40,249 bases of DNA. It comes from Bryobacterales bacterium. Its GTDB lineage: Bacteria > Acidobacteriota > Terriglobia > Bryobacterales > Bryobacteraceae. Within the stretch, counting starts at the first letter, position 1, and each line of letters opens with the position of its first letter. Of this stretch, positions 33,391 to 40,249 are shown in pieces. Below the pieces are notes generated by a model. It did no database searches, was not told where the DNA came from, and saw only the letters and a program-made list of their open reading frames with translations. Location: assembly GCA_003135055.1 (NCBI GenBank), contig PLDF01000425.1:1-40249 (forward strand), given 5' to 3'. The position numbers were made by a program, and so were the translations under genes.

Positions 33391-34602
33391 ATGGCAGACC
33401 TGCTCTACGGAAATCTCTACTTCGATGACCGGTTCGCAGGCATTCTGCGCCAGGAACCGGATGGCCGGTTTGCGTTCAACTACGATGAAGCATACTTAAG
33501 CGCGGGCAACCCCGCCATCGCTTACACACTGCCTCTGCAAATTGACACCCTCTACAGCGCAGACGGTCTGCATCCTTTTTTCGACAATCTCGTAGCCGAG
33601 GGCTGGCTCGCCAATGCGCAGGCGCGCGCATTGGGCATCGGCCGGGACGACCGTTTTGCGCGCTTGCTGGCGTTTGGCCACGACTGCGTGGGCGCCGCTT
33701 CCATCCTCGACCCAAAGCCGCGGACGCAGCCCCGTCTCGACGCTGGCAGTCCCGAAGAGATCGCCGCTCTCGCGAACCGCGCCTCCATTTCCGGTGTGCA
33801 GCCGAAGTTGCTGGTGGTGAAAACGGATCCCGGCTACCGCCCCGCCGGGCCCAGTGAAGCCAGCACGCACATTGCTAAGCTGCCGTCAGGCTCGCTTCCC
33901 GGCATCGTGGATCTCGAGTATCTCACTATGATTGCCGCGGCGGAACTGCTGCGGCCCGATACTATCGCGGAGATCGAAGTGGCCGCGGTGGCCGGACTTC
34001 CCGGGCGTTGTCTGGTGGTGCGCCGCTTCGACCGCCAGCCGGACGGACGCAAGCTGCATTTTGAGGAGTTCAACCAGTTGCTCGGCCGGCCCTCGGAAGC
34101 CAAGTACGACGGCGCTTACAGCGAAATGGCTTCGTTTATTCGCGCCAATCCGCGCTGCGAAGTGGCGGATGCCGACCTTCTGTTGCGACGCGTTCTGGCG
34201 TGCATTCTGCTGGGCAACAACGACGCCCACATGAAGAACTTCGGGCTGCTGTACATGGGTTCCGCCATGCGGCTTTCGCCGATCTACGATTTCGTAGCAG
34301 CGTCGCTTTACCCCGGCTACGATTCGGCGCTCGCGTTACGCATGGGTCCGGGGACAAATCCCGGAAGGTTGAGCGCCATATCGGCGAAGAATGTGGAAGC
34401 GCTGGCGAAGTCGTTCGGATACGGCCGCGGCGCGCTGCTTCAAGCGGTTCACGATCTGGGTGCGCGGCTCGACGCTGCCGTGAATGCAGTGCAGGAAGCG
34501 CCGCACGGAACAAAGGTCCGGAAAGCGAAACTGACGGAATACATGAGGAAACGATGGAACGCGATTTTCCGCTTGATTGGCAGCTCGATTGGCAGGAAAT
34601 AG
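33391..34602 (+). CDS. hipA: HipA-family serine/threonine kinase toxin
   Basis: A 403-residue HipA-like kinase; E. coli HipA phosphorylates glutamyl-tRNA synthetase and causes growth arrest, but the target here is unknown. The N-terminal couple_hipA domain is visible (LYGNLYFDDRFAGILRQE...). The autophosphorylated Gly-rich loop is RASISGVQPKLLV. The catalytic segment is LLGNNDAHMKNFGLLY and the metal-binding aspartate lies in SPIYDFVA. All core residues seem present, so it may be active. No Shine-Dalgarno is visible; the ATG follows the GTATAGTTATAC palindrome directly, so operator binding could block initiation. It precedes hipB, the reverse of the E. coli order, and overlaps it by 49 bases. 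Confidence 0.88.
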   Translation: MADLLYGNLYFDDRFAGILRQEPDGRFAFNYDEAYLSAGNPAIAYTLPLQIDTLYSADGLHPFFDNLVAEGWLANAQARALGIGRDDRFARLLAFGHDCVGAASILDPKPRTQPRLDAGSPEEIAALANRASISGVQPKLLVVKTDPGYRPAGPSEASTHIAKLPSGSLPGIVDLEYLTMIAAAELLRPDTIAEIEVAAVAGLPGRCLVVRRFDRQPDGRKLHFEEFNQLLGRPSEAKYDGAYSEMASFIRANPRCEVADADLLLRRVLACILLGNNDAHMKNFGLLYMGSAMRLSPIYDFVAASLYPGYDSALALRMGPGTNPGRLSAISAKNVEALAKSFGYGRGALLQAVHDLGARLDAAVNAVQEAPHGTKVRKAKLTEYMRKRWNAIFRLIGSSIGRK

Positions 34603-35048
34603 TCGATGAGGCACACCGCCGGCGGAAAGAGCGCAAGCTTTCCATGCGCCGGCTCGCGGCACAGGCCAACGTGTCGCTGCCCACCGTGCTGCGCTTCGAG
34701 AAGAACCAGCGCGATATCCAGCTTTCCTCGGTGCTGGCGATTCTGAACGTGCTCGGAATGGTGGCGAAGAGGGTCGAAGGCGCGTTGCTGATCAAAGGGC
34801 TGCCCGATGGCACCTACGAAGTGCGCTTCGCTCCGAACGCGGGAGCGGGCGGTGAATTGGAAAACCGGTCCGCGGTGAATCGGGCGGCTCTCGAAGAGCT
34901 GCTTACAGCCTTGGCCGCCAGTGAACAAGCGAAGAAGAGCGTGTTCGCCGGCTTGGAGCGGACGGGAGTGGCGAGCGTTGCGGGGATGCATCTCAGCCGC
35001 AGCCGGATTCTCAACTTCTGGCCCGAGCAATTCAGCCGTTCGTTGTAG
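34554..35048 (+). CDS. hipB: HipB-like antitoxin with helix-turn-helix and C-terminal extension
   Basis: A 164-residue protein. Residues about 15-75 form an Xre-type helix-turn-helix (RKLSMRRLAAQANVSLPTVLRFEKNQRDIQLSSVLAIL). E. coli HipB is 88 residues; here an extra 80 or so residues follow (LIKGLPDGTYEVRFAPN...LAASEQAKKSVFAGL), with no recognised fold. It should neutralise HipA and repress the operon through the sites at 33211-33390. The ATG at 34554 has GAGG six bases upstream and lies inside the hipA 3' end. Its stop runs directly into a GACAGGCC palindrome at 35049. Confidence 0.82.
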   Translation: MERDFPLDWQLDWQEIVDEAHRRRKERKLSMRRLAAQANVSLPTVLRFEKNQRDIQLSSVLAILNVLGMVAKRVEGALLIKGLPDGTYEVRFAPNAGAGGELENRSAVNRAALEELLTALAASEQAKKSVFAGLERTGVASVAGMHLSRSRILNFWPEQFSRSL

Positions 35049-35125
35049 GACAGGCCTCCCGGCCTGTCTGGGGTTACACGCAGGCACACGCAGTTACGCC
35101 AAGAAGACAGGCCGGGATGCCTGTC
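35049..35125. repeat. Pair of GACAGGCC palindromes
   Basis: GACAGGCC-TCCC-GGCCTGTC lies at 35049-35068 and GACAGGC-CGGGAT-GCCTGTC at 35106-35125. Both are perfect stem-loops. A third copy of the same motif lies at 40226-40245. The first starts at the hipB stop and could terminate transcription or protect the 3' end. Confidence 0.8.
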
Positions 35126-35145
35126 CCACAGTTACACTGGTAGCA

Positions 35146-36090
35146 GTGCTGGTTTCCATCTCACCCAAGCTCGAACGTCCGAAATGGCTGCGCGCGCCCG
35201 CGCCCGTTGGCGAGAACTACCGCGAGTTGAAAGGCCTCATCGAGCGCCTGCGGCTGCACACAGTGTGCGAAAGCGCCGCCTGCCCCAATGTGGGCGAATG
35301 CTGGAATCAACGCACTGCCACGTTCATGATCCTCGGCAACGTGTGTACGCGCCGCTGCGGCTTTTGCGCGGTGCAGAAGGGCGCGCCGCTGCCCGTCGAC
35401 TACGACGAACCCGCGCGCGTGGCCGAAGCCGTCGCCGCGATGGGGCTGAAGTTCGCCGTGATCACTAGCGTCAACCGCGACGACCGCAAAGACGGCGGCG
35501 CCGAATTGTTCGCCATGGTGATCCGCGCCATTCGCGAGCGCATTCCAGGCTGCGGAGTGGAAGTGCTGATCCCGGATTTCCAGGGCAGCCACGCGGCCGT
35601 GGAAACGGTGATGGAGGCGCGGCCCGACGTGCTCAACCACAACACCGAGACCGTGCCGCGCCTCTACCGGCAGGTACGGCTGGGCGCGCGCTTCGAGCGG
35701 TCGCTCGACGTGCTGGCGCATGCCAGGCAAGTGTCGCCGGGGACGCCCACCAAATCCGGGATGATGCTCGGCCTCGGCGAAACCCCGGCAGAAGTACTCG
35801 CGGCAATGCGCGATTTGCGCGCGAGCAAAGTCGATATCCTCACCCTGGGGCAGTACCTGCGGCCTTCGCCGAAGCACTTGCCCATTGTGCGCTACGTACC
35901 CCCCGCCGAGTTCGATGAGTTCCGCCGCGCCGGTTACGAAATGGGATTCGGACACGTGGAATCGGGCCCGCTGGTGCGGAGCTCCTATCACGCGTCAGAT
36001 CATGCACCCCATCACGCGACAGATAACCCAACCCATCACGCGACAGATCACGCAACCCATGCGGCCGTCGGGGAACCGCGACTGTGCTAG
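35146..36090 (+). CDS. lipA: Lipoyl synthase LipA with a repeat-encoded His-rich tail
   Basis: Radical SAM enzyme that inserts two sulfurs into protein-bound octanoyl groups. The auxiliary cluster cysteines are in TVCESAACPNVGECW and the radical SAM cluster in CTRRCGFCAV. GMMLGLGET and the final SGPLVRSSYHA, which carries the conserved RSSY serine ligand, are present. LipA normally ends just after this point. Here about 32 residues follow, made of eight-residue units (YHASDHAP, HHATDNPT, HHATDHAT). The GTG at 35146 is the best start, as KLERPKWLR is close to the usual N-terminus; no strong ribosome site is visible. LipB is not in the window. Confidence 0.92.
   Translation: MLVSISPKLERPKWLRAPAPVGENYRELKGLIERLRLHTVCESAACPNVGECWNQRTATFMILGNVCTRRCGFCAVQKGAPLPVDYDEPARVAEAVAAMGLKFAVITSVNRDDRKDGGAELFAMVIRAIRERIPGCGVEVLIPDFQGSHAAVETVMEARPDVLNHNTETVPRLYRQVRLGARFERSLDVLAHARQVSPGTPTKSGMMLGLGETPAEVLAAMRDLRASKVDILTLGQYLRPSPKHLPIVRYVPPAEFDEFRRAGYEMGFGHVESGPLVRSSYHASDHAPHHATDNPTHHATDHATHAAVGEPRLC
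35986..36057 (+). repeat. 24-bp tandem repeat at the 3' end of lipA
   Basis: Three units of exactly 24 bp start at 35986, 36010 and 36034, each built on CATCACGCGACAGATnAnG (first unit TATCACGCGTCAGATCATG). A partial unit, CATGCGGCC, follows at 36058. The units are in frame and encode HHATDxxx octapeptides. Confidence 0.87.
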
Positions 36091-36101
36091 ACTGAGCCGC
36101 G

Positions 36102-37562
36102 ATGCTGGATTCGCGGCGGGTCTTCCTCTTCGCAGCGGGCGCCATACTCTTTTATCAGTTGATTATTCCGCCTGTTGTCGGCCTCGCCGATAACGGCGAC
36201 TTCCCCAAAGTGACCGGCAGGTTCGATCTCTCCGCGCGCGTTCACCGCACGTATGAGTATATAGACGCGGTCTACGAGTTTCGTTCCGACAAGCATTGGG
36301 TCAGTGACTTTTATTCTCTGGAAATTGCGCTCACGTATCCCGCGCTCTGGCTCAATTCGCTGCTCTCGAAAGACAAGAATTTCGATCTCCGCTGCATCGG
36401 CGCGGTTCATGGCGCGCTTTTTCTGGCCGCCGTCTGGCTCTTCGCCCCGTTGCTGGGGGATGCGCGGCGTTGGGCGCGCTGCACGATGTACGCGCTTGTG
36501 CTCTTCGTCTACTGCGACATGATGTATGTCAACGCGCTGAATTCGTTCTACATGGACGAGCCGGCGTATCTTTTCCTCCTGCTCACCGTGGTGTTCTACC
36601 TCCGCATGCTCCGCTGGGGAAGTAAGCTCGACGCCGTCCTGCTCATCCTGTGCTCGTTTCTGCTGGTGAGCTCCAAGGCGCAACACGCACTCCTCGGTTT
36701 TTGGATCGCCTTTCTGTTCATCGCGGCCGCCCAGACGTTTTACGCCCTCCGCCGCGGATGGTGGTACGTTGCCGCGGCGTGCCTGACGGCGGCCTCGTTC
36801 CTCATGCTGTGGAAGGCGCAACCGGCGGACTACACCGGCTATCCCCTCTACAATGTCGCCTTCGAAGAGATCCTGCCGCATTCCAAGAACGTGGAGCGCA
36901 CCCTGGCGGAACTGGGACTCGACGATTCCTACCGTTTCTGTATCGGGATGAAGGCGTACCTGCCGAACTCCGGCATGGACGACCCGGCCTTTCGGCAGCG
37001 CTTCATGCAGCGGCTTTCTTTTGGCAAACTCGCCGCATTCTACGTCAGGCGCCCCGCGACCGCCTACCGGACCATGCGCCACGGACTTTCCGAAGCGGGG
37101 AGAGAACACGCCTTCGGCAACTTCGATATTTCTACGGGATACCCGCCGAACACGGAAAGCCGCGCGTTTGCGCTGTGGAGCGATGTGAAGAACCACTTCT
37201 TCTATCGCCACGGCTCTGTTTTCCTATTTACGTTTCTGGCGCTCGTAGCGCTGTTCGGTCTTTTGCTCGGGCTTGATCGCAAGCGCCTGCCGCGCGGGGC
37301 CTGGCTGGGCGGATTGTGCCTGATTGGAGCGTCCTTCATGGAGATGGCGACTGCCACAATGTGCGATTCCATGGACATGGCGCGCCACAGCATGATTTTT
37401 TTCGTGCTCTTCGATATGATCGTGCTGGCATGCGCCTATCTGATTATCGTTGGGCAGGTTGTTAATCTGCGACGGATTGTGAATCCGCCTGCTGGGGTTG
37501 CATCCCGGCATGGCAGAAGGAACTTTCCCCGCATTTCACAGGGAATTCAAAAAGCCGATTGA
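36102..37562 (+). CDS. Polytopic membrane protein, possibly GT-C-like
   Basis: A 486-residue inner-membrane protein with about ten hydrophobic segments. The N-terminal loop after the first helix contains ADNGDFPKV, with acidic residues as seen in some GT-C type glycosyltransferases, and a long extracytoplasmic segment lies around residues 245-360 (ILPHSKNVERTLAELGLDD...). No specific family is recognised, so the glycosyltransferase idea is tentative. The last 35 or so residues, from GQVVNLRRIVNPPAG onward, are encoded by an inverted-repeat element, and the stop codon lies inside one of its hairpins; the native end was probably near YLIIV. It starts 11 bp after lipA. Confidence 0.6.
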   Translation: MLDSRRVFLFAAGAILFYQLIIPPVVGLADNGDFPKVTGRFDLSARVHRTYEYIDAVYEFRSDKHWVSDFYSLEIALTYPALWLNSLLSKDKNFDLRCIGAVHGALFLAAVWLFAPLLGDARRWARCTMYALVLFVYCDMMYVNALNSFYMDEPAYLFLLLTVVFYLRMLRWGSKLDAVLLILCSFLLVSSKAQHALLGFWIAFLFIAAAQTFYALRRGWWYVAAACLTAASFLMLWKAQPADYTGYPLYNVAFEEILPHSKNVERTLAELGLDDSYRFCIGMKAYLPNSGMDDPAFRQRFMQRLSFGKLAAFYVRRPATAYRTMRHGLSEAGREHAFGNFDISTGYPPNTESRAFALWSDVKNHFFYRHGSVFLFTFLALVALFGLLLGLDRKRLPRGAWLGGLCLIGASFMEMATATMCDSMDMARHSMIFFVLFDMIVLACAYLIIVGQVVNLRRIVNPPAGVASRHGRRNFPRISQGIQKAD

Positions 37563-37601
37563 CAATCGGCCGCAGGTTAGGTTAGGTTAGACAACCTGCC
37601 C
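37452..37601. repeat. BIME-like inverted pair of double hairpins
   Basis: The left half has GCAGGTT-GTT-AATCTGC (37454-37470) and GGATT-GTG-AATCC (37474-37486). The right half has GCCGATT-GAC-AATCGGC (37554-37570) and GCAGGTT...AACCTGC (37572-37599). The outer arms GGGCAGGTTGT and ACAACCTGCCC are exact reverse complements. A GTTAG-type pentamer repeat (AGGTTAGGTTAGGTTAG) lies in the last loop. The left half is in the coding frame of the membrane protein. Confidence 0.8.
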
Positions 37602-37663
37602 CACTTGGAAGACAATAGGCGGCTTTGAGGACGCCAGGCAATTCTGCGAGCCGCCAGTCCACT

Positions 37664-40099
37664 CTACTCGTATCGCAACGCCACCACCGGGTCCACCTTC
37701 GTCGCCCGCCGCGCTGGAATCAGGCACGCGATGAACGCCACGCATCCCAATAGCGCCGCCACCACCCCCAGCGTCGCCGGGTCGCGCGGGCTCACCCCGA
37801 ATAGCAGGTTCGACATCAGCCGCGTCACCGCCAGCGATCCCAGGAACCCCACCGCCAATCCCGCCGCGGCCAACGCCATCCCGCTGGTCAGCACCAGCCG
37901 CAGCAGATTTCCCGCGCTGGCGCCCAGCGCCGCCCGAATGCCCATCTCGTGCGTCCGCTGCACTACCGCATACGCAATCACGCCGTAGATCCCGATCGCC
38001 GCCAGCAACATCGCCGCCGCGGCGAAGATGCCGAGCAAGCGCGTCTGCAGCTTGTCCGACGCCACCGATTCCGATTTCACCTGCTCCAGCGTGCGCACGT
38101 CCGTCAATGGCTGCTCCGGATCCACTTCGTGAATTGCCGCGCGCAGACCGTGGTCCAGCGTCAGCGGATCCATTCCGGTCCGCACCACCAGCGACATGCC
38201 GTATTGCGGGCTCTGCTCGTTGGTCACGTAGATTCCCGCGCTGCCGTCGTCGGTCAAGCCCGCAACGTTTTCGTCCGCGATCACTCCGACCACTTGCCAG
38301 GGAACTTCCGGGCCAAGCTGCGTCTTGCCCGGCACAATCTCCTGAATCATGATGCGCTGCCCAACGGGGTCCTGCTTTTTGAAATATCGCTTGACCATCG
38401 TTTCGTTGATCACGGTCACCGGTGGCCCGCCGTGAGTATCCTGGTCGCTCAAGCCGCGGCCGCGTCGCAGCTTGATCGCGAGAGTCCGAAAATACCCGGG
38501 ACTGACAATCTTGAAGAAGCAGGCAGGGCGGTGCGCCATATCCACCAAAGGCTGGCCGGCGATCTGGAACGGCATGCCGTAACCCCAGCCTTCGAGCGGC
38601 AGCACCGAGGTTACCGCGGCATCGCGTACGCCGGGCAGCGCCTCGACGCGCGCCAGTATCTCGCGATAACGCATGTTGACGCGCGAGGGGTCGGGGATCC
38701 TCTTCTCGGAAAGTGGCAGGCCCATGCTGATCACGTTATTCGTGTCAAAGCCCGTCTCCACCTTCATCATGGCCTGGAAGCTGCGCAGCAACAAGCCCGC
38801 TCCCGTCAGCAGCACGAAGGCCATCGCCACTTCCACTACCACCAGCGCGCTGCGGATGCGCCGGCGCGCGCCGCCGATGGTCGAGCCGCGGCCGCCCTCT
38901 TTCATCGACGCGGCGAGTTGCGGACGCGCCGCCTGAATCGCAGGCGCCAGGCCGAAGAGGATTCCGGTAAGCACGGATATCGCCATGGCAAACAGCAATA
39001 CCCGCGAATCTATGGTTACGTTGACTTCGCGCGGCAAAGTGAAAGGCGGTAGCGCGAAGCGCAGAAGCTCCATTACGGCATAGCCGACCAAGATGCCACA
39101 TATGCCTCCGCACACGGATACCAGGACGCTCTCCGTCAGGAACTGCCGGATCAACCGCCAGCGGCTGGCCCCCAGCGAAGCCCGCACGGCTACTTCGCGC
39201 TCCCGCGACGCCGCGCGCGCCATCATCAGGTTCGCCAGGTTCGCGCAGCCGATCAGCAGCACCATGCCCACCGCCGCCATCATGATCCACACCGAGCGGC
39301 GCAATTGCGTCCCCACGATGACGTCCGCGAAGGGCTCAATGTTGACGCCCCATCCTTTGTTCGACGCCGGATACTGCGCCGCGATCTGCGCTCCAACGCC
39401 ATCCATCTGCGCGCGCGCCTGCTGCAGCGTGACGCCCGGTTTGAGCAGCGCATACGAAGACAGCCAATGAAAGTCGCGCGTAAGATTTCCCGGTTCAAAT
39501 GCCAGCGGACGCCAGATCTGCGAATAGGCGCGGTCGAACACGCCTCCCGCCGGGAGCACGCCGATCACCTGATATGGCTGCCCGTCGAGAACGATCTTGC
39601 GCCCCACAATCGCCGGGTCGCCTCCGAATTGCGTTTCCCATAAAACATGGCTGAGCACCGCCACGCGCTCCTTGCCCAGTTGATCCTCATCGGGCGCGAA
39701 GGTGCGGCCAATCGCGGCCTTGATGCCGAAGATATCGAAGTAATGCGGCGAAACGCGCGCGCCGCGCAACTGCTGGGGCTCACCGGAGCCCGAGAACGAG
39801 ACTCCGCCGCCCGTCTGCGCCGCCATATATTCGAAGACCGTATTCTGCTTGGCCCAATCCAGGTAATTCAGCGCGGAGATGCCGTTGCGTCCGCCGCCGG
39901 GCGGCTTTTCCAGAACGCGCATGATGCGGTCCGGGTTGGCGTAGGGCAGCGGCTTCAGAAGAATCGCATCGACGAAGCTGAAAATGGCGGTATTCGCGCC
40001 GATCCCGATGGCGAGCGTGAGCACCGCAACGGCGGTGAAGCCGGGGCTGTTCCTCAGCGTCCGCAATCCGTAGCGCAGATCTTGAAAGAGAGCGTTCAT
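37664..40099 (-). CDS. ADOP-type ABC transporter permease (MacB/FtsX family)
   Basis: An 811-residue permease of the kind called acidobacterial duplicated orphan permease, which combines two MacB periplasmic core and FtsX units in one chain. It begins MNALFQDLRYGLRTLRNSPGFTAVAVLTLAIGIGANTAIFS, the usual start. Later landmarks are LLIGCANLANLMMARAASREREVAVRASLGASRWRLIRQFL, the second half from RRRIRSALVVVEVAMAFVLL, and the C-terminal YAVVQRTHEMGIRAALGASAGNLLRLVL followed by PARRATKVDPVVALRYE. Substrate unknown; no ATPase gene is adjacent. The ATG at 40099 has GGAGG about six bases upstream, so the gene is complete here. Confidence 0.92.
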   Translation of the reverse strand: MNALFQDLRYGLRTLRNSPGFTAVAVLTLAIGIGANTAIFSFVDAILLKPLPYANPDRIMRVLEKPPGGGRNGISALNYLDWAKQNTVFEYMAAQTGGGVSFSGSGEPQQLRGARVSPHYFDIFGIKAAIGRTFAPDEDQLGKERVAVLSHVLWETQFGGDPAIVGRKIVLDGQPYQVIGVLPAGGVFDRAYSQIWRPLAFEPGNLTRDFHWLSSYALLKPGVTLQQARAQMDGVGAQIAAQYPASNKGWGVNIEPFADVIVGTQLRRSVWIMMAAVGMVLLIGCANLANLMMARAASREREVAVRASLGASRWRLIRQFLTESVLVSVCGGICGILVGYAVMELLRFALPPFTLPREVNVTIDSRVLLFAMAISVLTGILFGLAPAIQAARPQLAASMKEGGRGSTIGGARRRIRSALVVVEVAMAFVLLTGAGLLLRSFQAMMKVETGFDTNNVISMGLPLSEKRIPDPSRVNMRYREILARVEALPGVRDAAVTSVLPLEGWGYGMPFQIAGQPLVDMAHRPACFFKIVSPGYFRTLAIKLRRGRGLSDQDTHGGPPVTVINETMVKRYFKKQDPVGQRIMIQEIVPGKTQLGPEVPWQVVGVIADENVAGLTDDGSAGIYVTNEQSPQYGMSLVVRTGMDPLTLDHGLRAAIHEVDPEQPLTDVRTLEQVKSESVASDKLQTRLLGIFAAAAMLLAAIGIYGVIAYAVVQRTHEMGIRAALGASAGNLLRLVLTSGMALAAAGLAVGFLGSLAVTRLMSNLLFGVSPRDPATLGVVAALLGCVAFIACLIPARRATKVDPVVALRYE

Positions 40100-40225
40100 C
40101 CACACCTCCGGCGCAAGGCCGATGAAGGTTAGACGCCGCTTGCGGCAAAAGGTTGTGGGGGTAAAGAAGCGCAAACGTCGCGCGCCATCGACCGCTTGGC
40201 GGCAAGCTCTGGTGAGCGCCCAGAC

Positions 40226-40245
40226 GACAGGCCAGGAGGCCTGTC
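40226..40245. repeat. GACAGGCC palindrome, third copy
   Basis: GACAGGCC-AGGA-GGCCTGTC, a perfect 8-bp stem with a four-base loop, same family as the two copies at 35049-35125. It lies 127 bp upstream of the ADOP permease start and the element may continue past the window edge. Confidence 0.8.
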
Positions 40246-40249
40246 GCAC

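Noticed and set aside
37571..37592. Telomere-like GGTTA repeats
   Set aside because: Only three pentamer copies inside the loop of a BIME-like hairpin; too short to mean more than slippage.

Overview
The window looks like GC-rich chromosomal DNA from an acidobacterium, most likely of the Solibacter/Bryobacter branch. This is an inference from gene content: an ADOP-type MacB/FtsX permease at the right edge, a BshB1-type bacillithiol deacetylase, a TonB receptor with an N-terminal carboxypeptidase-regulatory-like domain, and several families of short palindromic repeats. No rRNA, tRNA or CRISPR array was seen.

Left part (1-6.6 kb): a small two-helix membrane protein overlaps an OmpA-like protein and is followed by a secreted M19 dipeptidase, all on the + strand. 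Converging on them is a minus-strand set: a small Cys/His-rich ORF, a TauE/SafE permease, an MmcQ/YjbR protein and an FAD monooxygenase.

Centre (6.76-25.55 kb, minus strand): one very tightly packed run of 19 genes for late cobalamin synthesis, uptake and lower-ligand attachment. It has a visible promoter and a cobalamin riboswitch upstream of cobU. In transcription order it reads cobU, cbiA, btuB, btuF, btuD, btuC, a second btuF-like gene without a signal peptide, a P-loop kinase, cobO (PduO type), bluB, cobQ, cbiB, cobD, cobT, cobS, cobC, a PfkB sugar kinase, a rhomboid protease and bshB1. Most junctions are 4-base ATGA or GTGA overlaps. The set covers corrinoid import (BtuBCDF), adenosylation (CobO), a,c-diamide and cobyric acid amidation (CbiA, CobQ), aminopropanol attachment (CobD, CbiB), dimethylbenzimidazole synthesis (BluB) and nucleotide loop assembly (CobU, CobT, CobS, CobC). 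No corrin-ring genes are present here, so either they lie elsewhere or the cell salvages corrinoids.

Right part (25.6-40.2 kb): a decayed IS4-like transposase, an RRM RNA-binding protein, and a four-gene + strand operon (Omp85-like barrel protein, Tat-exported protein, NtrY-like kinase, NtrC-like sigma54 activator). Then come an intact DUF4926 gene with a frameshifted DUF6883-like partner, a decayed duplicate of part of the response regulator, an AT-rich operator region followed by hipA-hipB, lipA, a polytopic membrane protein and the ADOP permease.

The strongest unusual signal is repeat invasion of genes. cobD carries about 363 bp of in-frame 114-bp-unit repeats in the middle of the enzyme. 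lipA ends in three 24-bp His-rich repeat units. The membrane protein gene at 36.1 kb reads into, and stops inside, a pair of inverted double-hairpin (BIME-like) elements. Two further palindrome families lie between genes.
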